Shown here: piece by piece, positions 7,561 through 11,552 of the stretch | Numbering within the stretch: the first letter of the stretch is position 1 | Layout of the letters: every line of letters begins with the position of its first letter | Assembly: GCA_022496185.1 (NCBI GenBank) | Contig: WTXG01000586.1 | Coordinates: 1-11,552 of the forward strand | Direction: 5' to 3' | Length of the DNA: 11,552 nucleotides | Source: Multifurca ochricompacta | Lineage: Eukaryota; Basidiomycota; Agaricomycetes; Russulales; Russulaceae | Translations under genes and position numbers: made by a program | Notes under the pieces: generated by a model | What the model saw: the letters and a program-made list of their open reading frames with translations, nothing else | Told to the model about the DNA's origin: nothing | Database searches by the model: none

Positions 7561-7648
7561 GGCCAATGGCCTTTGTCCCTCATTGTTTATTGTCCGGCAC
7601 TTGTGGACTTATTCCCAGTGTGCACAGACCATCCCTTGAGGTATATAA
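7561..7648 (+). promoter_or_regulatory. core promoter of copia A4: CCAAT palindrome and TATA box
   Basis: GGCCAATGGCC (7561-7571) is a CCAAT-box type site and is kept in A1 and A2 as the same palindrome. TATATAA stands at 7642-7648. The A at 7676, 34 nt from the first T of TATA, is the predicted start, because the downstream duplicate begins at that base. Confidence 0.68.
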
Positions 7649-7698
7649 GGGTGTCTGTTTCATCTCTTTCACTTCAGAGTTCTTCTAACCTCTGAAGT

Positions 7699-7749
7699 GT
7701 AAGTTCCTTCTACTTTACTCTCTACTACCTTTAGACTAATGTTCTATAG
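7699..7749 (+). other. candidate spliceosomal intron inside LTR A4 (51 nt)
   Basis: GTAAGT donor, GACTAAT branch-site match at 7734-7740, TATAG acceptor ending at 7749. The joined flanks are present as a separate copy at 7788-7827. Confidence 0.75.
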
Positions 7750-7787
7750 ACTTGTCTTTGTTCTAGGTCAGTAGTATAATATAATAT

Positions 7788-7827
7788 AGAGTTCTTCTAA
7801 CCTCTGAAGTATTTGTCTTTGTTCTAG
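7788..7827 (+). repeat. spliced-form copy of the E1-E2 module in A4
   Basis: E1 (23 nt) is identical to 7676-7698. E2 (17 nt) has one C-to-T relative to 7750-7766. Confidence 0.88.
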
Positions 7828-7879
7828 CCTCACTGCTACTAACCACAGTCAGTATAACCAGCAGCATGATTGTTTGACA

Positions 7880-7891
7880 GGTTATGGGCCC
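7880..7891 (+). other. primer-binding site of copia A4 (initiator tRNA-Met, internal half)
   Basis: GGTTATGGGCCC directly abuts the LTR end. Its complement GGGCCCATAACC is the anticodon arm of eukaryotic initiator tRNA-Met, the half-tRNA primer known for Drosophila copia and yeast Ty5. The tRNA of this organism is not in the window. Confidence 0.82.
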
Positions 7892-9405
7892 TGCCGCTCA
7901 TACTGATCTGTAATTCCCTTCTGTTCATTACAGCCCAACTTGCTTTTTGCACAACAAGCTCCCACAAAAGCTCAAAGTCTTTCCCACCACTTTTTCTGTG
8001 AGCTTCTTTATTTTACTGCTTGTGCACCTTAACACCCCACAGGATGATGCAGTTTACTGCTCATCCTGAACTGTTTGGCTAGCCCTTTGGGGTTCTTGCA
8101 AAAGGTGTGAGGGACCCTTAAGTGGGAGAATCACCTTAAGCTCCTTGAGTGCACACTAGGTATTAGTAGCTTCATAGTTGTAGCTGGGTTTTCATCCCAT
8201 AGATAGTCTTAGTAGGCCTATAGCCAGAAGCTTGTGGCTTTAAGTCCAGTTAATGCTTGGCTTGATCTGTAAGCCAGGTTTAGCAACCTGCAGGTAGAGT
8301 TTAGGGTCTAGAACAAGGCATGGGTAGTCACTCCCATGATGCTTGGGCTTGATACAAGTAGGCTGCACTACTATAGTCTTTACATAGTAGCTAGAAGGTT
8401 TTGTCTCTGGGCAGGAGTATTCACTGCCATGTTGTGGGGGTTCGCCCCACCAGAGGAAACCTAATAGTCTACTTAGTCATGGCCCCAATCATCTAGGGCT
8501 TAATCATGGACTCCACCACCAGCACTAGAGGAAGGGCTATATACCCTGTGACGGTTTGATTATCTTTTCTTTTCTTCTTGACTGTCTGGAACGACTGCAT
8601 GGGCTGTATCAGCTGATCTATCTAACTAGGTTAACTGACTGTATATCACAGAGGGCGCAACCCCTCTGTTGCTTGTTTGTATCTTGGTCTAGCCCATCCT
8701 TTGTACTTACATGACATAGTTTGACGTAGCCGTGAGATCACTATGACATAGTATGATATCATTTGACTATATCTACATCACTTTATCTTACTGGCTAGAC
8801 CCTTATCTCTGATAGCGACTGGACTGTATTTAACCTGTGTAGTTTTGAGACGAACAGACTCTAAGTCTGTTCTCCTGTGCCAATACAGGTGTTTCCTTTG
8901 ACTCACAGAAAGATTCCCCTTGAACCCTCTTAAGTTGCGACTTAGAGGGACTTCGAACCCCAGTAGCTTGTGACAGGACTTAGTGTCGCTGTTCGATCCC
9001 ATATCTTGCACACGCCCCTCTATCTTGCGTGGGCTTAACTCGACTTAGTTGTGGTCTTGATCCTGACTTAGTTACCTTGAATCCAAACGACTCTCTGGTC
9101 TTGACACAGCACGCACCTGGCTGTGACATACCCTTTGTCTCTAGTGGAACTTGCAGTTGGCTCCTCCATGACATGACTCCCAGTCTTGTTTACACTAGAC
9201 ACTCTGGATAGTCTACCAGAGCTTATGTCTAGTTACAGGATTGCACTAGACAGCTCTACTATACCTAGAAAGTTGCACAACAAAGGCAGGACCTCTCTAG
9301 GTTCTGAAGCATAGCACCACAGTATGGGGTGGCACTCTTAAGCAAGACCTGGGCACTGGTTCTAACTGCTCCTTGGAACCAGGAACACTCTTACAACATC
9401 TCAAA
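7892..9405 (+). other. long untranslated leader of copia A4, hairpin-rich, interrupted by a solo LTR
   Basis: The region links the A4 primer-binding site with gag. Without the inserted LTR and its duplication (587 bp) it is about 930 nt. No coding frame is credible. Between 8041 and 8450 I find closely spaced short inverted repeats: 8041-8067 (AGGATGA/TCATCCT extended by GCAGT/ACTGC), 8222-8239, 8258-8276, 8276-8289, 8319-8338, 8368-8390, 8410-8428 and 8434-8450 (GTGGGG/CCCCAC around GTTCG). These could be packaging or dimerisation structures of the genomic RNA; that role is inference. Confidence 0.55.
8547..9128 (-). repeat. family B solo LTR (copy B2), minus orientation, TACCC duplication
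   Basis: 582 bp. On the minus strand it runs from TGTCACAGCCAGGTGC at 9128 to AACCGTCACA at 8547. TACCC flanks both sides (8542-8546 and 9129-9133). It shares its start, CACCTGTATTGG block, hairpin (8847-8874), TTAAATAC box and GATATCATACTA block with B1 and B3. No internal region is left, so it is a solo LTR inserted against the direction of the copia leader. Confidence 0.92.
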
Positions 9406-9775
9406 ATGCCATCTTCAATTGTCTTCCCTCCCTCCTCCAAGATGGAGTGCCTTGATGGCTCCAACTGGCAGACTTGGTCTGCCACTTTTAACACCCTTTT
9501 GAGGATGAACAGGCTCAGGAGGCATATTGCCTTTAATTTCCCTGATATGCCCCTTCTCCCAGAGGACAAGGAGGAAAAGGAGAAAATGCAGAAGGAAGTC
9601 ATTGACCCCATCCTTAGGGAATGGATGGGTGAAGAGGAAATGCTAATTGGGCTCTTATTCCTCAATGTTTCCCAAGAGGTCTACTCTCAAGTAGCCTCTG
9701 ATGCCAATTATCCTTCTCTTTATGAGAAGTATAATAAGTTGGAATGACTTTACAGCTCTGTAGGTAGCATGGCCA
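9406..9775 (+). pseudogene. copia gag fragment of element A4
   Basis: The ATG at 9406 aligns with the start of the second gag at 10544 (MPSSIVFPPS against MAPAFTFPPS), so it is preferred to the in-frame ATG at 9373. The N-terminal copia gag pattern is clear: LDGSNWQTWSATFNTLLRMN at residues 22-41. The frame meets TGA at 9745-9747 where the homologue has Trp (a TGG-to-TGA change), then continues in frame through LYSSVGSMA. At 9776 the 5' LTR of the family C element cuts it off. No CpG remains in the 370 bp by my count. Gag would form the virus-like particle shell; this copy cannot. Confidence 0.88.
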
Positions 9776-9959
9776 TGTCGGAAATGGATCAATATGGCCA
9801 GGTCGGATCAATCGCTAAGTGTGTGGTACTAACAAGCGAGTTGTGTGTTGTGCAGTAGCACACGGACTGTGTTTCACCTTCCTGTGAATACTTTGATACC
9901 TTACTTGATTAGACACAATCCTTTATTGTCTTGGTTACTATAAGCACAGTCATTTACAG

Positions 9960-9966
9960 TATTTAA
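9960..9966 (+). promoter_or_regulatory. TATA box of copia C2
   Basis: TATTTAA within TTTACAGTATTTAAGGACA, conserved with C1 (3957-3963). The predicted start, A at 9994, is 34 nt from its first base, the same distance as in all other copia LTRs here. Confidence 0.7.
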
Positions 9967-10015
9967 GGACACTCTCACTGTACGGTTCACTTCAGTTCTG
10001 ACCATCACAACTGAA

Positions 10016-10064
10016 GTGAGTATTCTGTTATCTTATCTTTACCTATGTAGCTAATGCGCACTAG
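10016..10064 (+). other. candidate spliceosomal intron inside LTR C2 (49 nt)
   Basis: GTGAGT donor, GCTAATG branch-site match at 10050-10056, CACTAG acceptor ending at 10064. Removing it yields exactly the sequence at 10103-10142. Confidence 0.75.
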
Positions 10065-10102
10065 TTATAACTACCATTCTAGGTAAAGACTAATTAATAT
10101 AC

Positions 10103-10142
10103 AGTTCTGACCATCACAACTGAATTATAACTACCATTCTAG
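10103..10142 (+). repeat. spliced-form copy of the E1-E2 module in C2
   Basis: It is identical over 40 nt to E1 (9994-10015) plus E2 (10065-10082). Homology extends one base (C) upstream. Confidence 0.9.
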
Positions 10143-10179
10143 GTAGTTTGGATTATCTAACCTCAGGCTGCGTTCTTTA

Positions 10180-10191
10180 GGTTATGGGCCC
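10180..10191 (+). other. primer-binding site of copia C2 (initiator tRNA-Met, internal half)
   Basis: GGTTATGGGCCC, identical to the site after LTR A4 and in the same place, directly after the LTR. Confidence 0.83.
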
Positions 10192-10543
10192 TGGCCGTAA
10201 CTGAATTAATCCAGAAGAAGATCGAATTTCATACACAAGCTTCCTTACACAGTAATTCACGCATTTTTGCATCTCCCAATAAGGCAAGCCTCTGTTCTTT
10301 TGTAGTCCTATTCCCTGGTCCCTGGAACCAGTGGATCAGTGTAGACTGGGCCCCTCACCAGGCTTCGTGCAAGCCGTGCGATGGAGTGTGGCGATGCTGA
10401 AGCATGTGTGAGCAATCCCTAATTGGGACTGGACCCTTTGCAGTTCAGAGCAAACAGTTGGATACATTGGGACTTGATTGGTCTTCACAATCTGGGTCTG
10501 ACAGCTCCTCTACCCAGATTGGAAATCGTCACTTACACACACC
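10192..10543 (+). other. untranslated leader of copia C2
   Basis: About 350 nt between primer-binding site and gag start. Short frames are present but resemble nothing. CCCTGGAACCAG near 10318-10331 resembles CTTGGAACCAGG in the A4 leader (9372-9383). Confidence 0.6.
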
Positions 10544-11552
10544 ATGGCACCTGCATTTACTTTCCCACCCTCTGCTGCAATCGAGATCCTAGATGGATTG
10601 AACTGGCCAGTCTGGTCAGCGCAAATGATGGCTCTGTTCTGTTTGAATGGCATCTGGAACCACCTGCTTGAAGACAAGCCTGCTAGCCCTCCTGCTGACT
10701 GGGAGGCTACTGAAGGGGTTCTCTTAGCAATCCTCAAGCTCTATGCTCAGAAGGATGTCTGGACAGCCATGGCAGACGATACTAAGTTTGTCACATGTAA
10801 AGCAAAATGGGACGAGCTCAAACACGTCTATGGGGGAGTTGGATCTATGTCCGCATTCAATACTTGGTCTGCCCTCACCGGCACCGCGCTGGATGAGTCC
10901 TCCCCCATGCTCCCGCAATTGCAGAAACTCAATGATGCCCATGTCACACTCAAAACAACGAGATGGAGATTTCAGATCTCCAGTTTAGTTTCATCCTGAT
11001 TAAAGCACTTCCCGAATTGTATTCTGCCATCGCATCCACTATTTTAGCATCCGGATCACCCAAGGATCTTACCCCTCAGACTATCCAAGAGCGGATTCTG
11101 AATGAGGAAGGTTGTCGATCCGGTGGTTCCGCCTCACTCAACAAAGCCACACCCATCAAACAAAAGCATGACAAGAAGAATACCAAATGTTTCTATTGTC
11201 AGAAGAAAGGGCACAAGGCAGTAGAGTGCTGGAAGAAGAAAAAGGATCTGGAGGAGAAGAAGGGATCGGAGACCACGCAGGCCAGTAACAAGGCCGTTAA
11301 CGTGCACTTAGCAGTTCAGACAGCATCTATCGTAGAGATAGGCAATGACAATGACGATCTCCACGTTTCCTTGTACTCGGCTGTGCGATCACATTGGATG
11401 ATGGACTCCGGCGCAATGCATCATATCACCCCAAATCAGTCTGACTTCATTCAGTATACTCTGGCGGCTGGCATTGTACGCCTGGGAGACAACTCGAATG
11501 TGCGACAAATTGGGTTGGGACTGTGGTATTCAAGACCACTGCAGGTAGTAGA
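10544..11552 (+). CDS. Ty1/copia gag-pol, 5' part (gag, zinc knuckle, protease start), two apparent frameshifts, open at the window end
   Basis: The start ATG 10544 is in an ACACCATGG context. Gag begins MAPAFTFPPSAAIEILDG, with LNWPVWSAQM and WDELKHVYGGVGSM typical of copia gag. Around 10952-10956 the reading moves to another frame (one base short in an A run). It then continues NEMEISDLQFSFILIKALPE without a stop. A CX2CX4HX4C zinc knuckle lies at 11188-11229, a Lys/Glu-rich linker follows, and the aspartic protease motif MMDSGAMHHIT sits at 11401 onward with DSGA intact. At about 11512-11514 a second one-base deficit in a G run moves the frame to GTVVFKTTAG. Over 30 CpGs survive by my count, unlike the older copies. 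The element is the youngest-looking one here. Either it is a recent pseudogene or the two deficits are sequencing errors. Confidence 0.9.

Larger units (their letters stand above)
7380..7879 (+). repeat. family A copia 5' LTR (copy A4)
   Basis: 500 bp from TGTTGACAC to TTTGACA, directly followed by a primer-binding site, so this is the 5' LTR of an element. CCAAT palindrome 7561-7571 (about 113 nt before the predicted start), TATATAA 7642-7648, E1 7676-7698, intron 7699-7749, E2 7750-7766, spacer 7767-7787, second E1-E2 copy 7788-7827, then TACTAACCACAG and the LTR end. The left flanking bases are TAATA (7375-7379); the partner would be at the element's far end, outside the window. Confidence 0.93.
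9776..10179 (+). repeat. family C copia 5' LTR (copy C2) with intron and spliced-copy module
   Basis: 404 bp from TGTCGGAAATGG to CGTTCTTTA, followed at once by a primer-binding site. The first 50 bp align with C1 through the GATCA/GGCCAG/GGATCA blocks. TATTTAA 9960-9966, E1 9994-10015, intron 10016-10064, E2 10065-10082, spacer 10083-10102, second E1-E2 copy 10103-10142. Left flanking bases GGCCA (9771-9775) are the expected target duplication; the far copy is outside the window. Confidence 0.9.

Noticed and set aside
8547..9128. DNA transposon with TGTGAC/GTCACA inverted ends
   Set aside because: Homology to two other copies, a 5-bp duplication and the TG...CA termini identify it as an LTR.
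9373..9405. Upstream in-frame ATG for the A4 gag
   Set aside because: Alignment with the gag at 10544 begins at the ATG at 9406.
10950..10960. Programmed frameshift in the copia gag
   Set aside because: No canonical slippery heptamer fits the frame, the site lies inside gag rather than at a gag-pol border, and a lost base in an A run explains it more simply.
1..11552. CRISPR arrays, tRNA or rRNA genes
   Set aside because: No regularly spaced repeats and no cloverleaf or rRNA sequence seen; the only tRNA-related signal is the two primer-binding sites.

Overview
This window is a stack of eukaryotic transposable elements; I find no intact host gene. The most likely source is a filamentous, probably basidiomycete, fungus. 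The reasons are copia and chromodomain gypsy retrotransposons side by side, hAT-type elements with 8-bp target duplications, 49-56-nt GT-AG introns with CTAAC/CTAAT branch sites, and strong CpG depletion in the old copies. The species call is inference.

Layout, left to right. 1-253 is the end of a hAT-like DNA transposon that landed in the chromodomain of a minus-strand gypsy pol remnant (254-914). 961-1205 is unassigned. A truncated gypsy-like LTR (family B, 1206-1524) is followed by two abutting minus-strand LTRs of copia family A (1525-2058, 2059-2544). These adjoin a 5'-truncated but still open copia pol (2545-3766) with its polypurine tract and 3' LTR of family C (3778-4067). A degraded minus-strand family-C-like LTR (4165-4521) and about 700 unassigned bases follow. 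5229-5987 is an AACTGG-rich element interrupted by a family A solo LTR with a perfect 5-bp duplication (5344-5857). 6293-7257 is a family B solo LTR with the duplication CACTA, itself split by a 502-bp hAT MITE (6327-6828) with the duplication ATCAGTTT. At 7380 a copia element of family A begins: 5' LTR, primer-binding site, long hairpin-rich leader, gag. Its leader holds an inverted family B solo LTR (8547-9128, duplication TACCC). Its gag (9406-9775) is cut by a younger family C copia element (5' LTR 9776-10179, primer-binding site, leader, gag-pol from 10544 to the window end).

The standout signal is inside the copia LTRs. Five LTRs from two diverged families carry, 34 nt downstream of the TATA box, a short exon-like segment (E1), a 49-56-nt canonical intron and a second segment (E2). 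About 20 nt further on they carry a second copy of E1 fused exactly to E2 with the intron removed. The second copy starts at the predicted transcription start, and within each LTR the two copies are identical or differ by one base, while they differ between LTRs. The structure looks like the cap-proximal end of a spliced transcript written back into the LTR next to the unspliced original.
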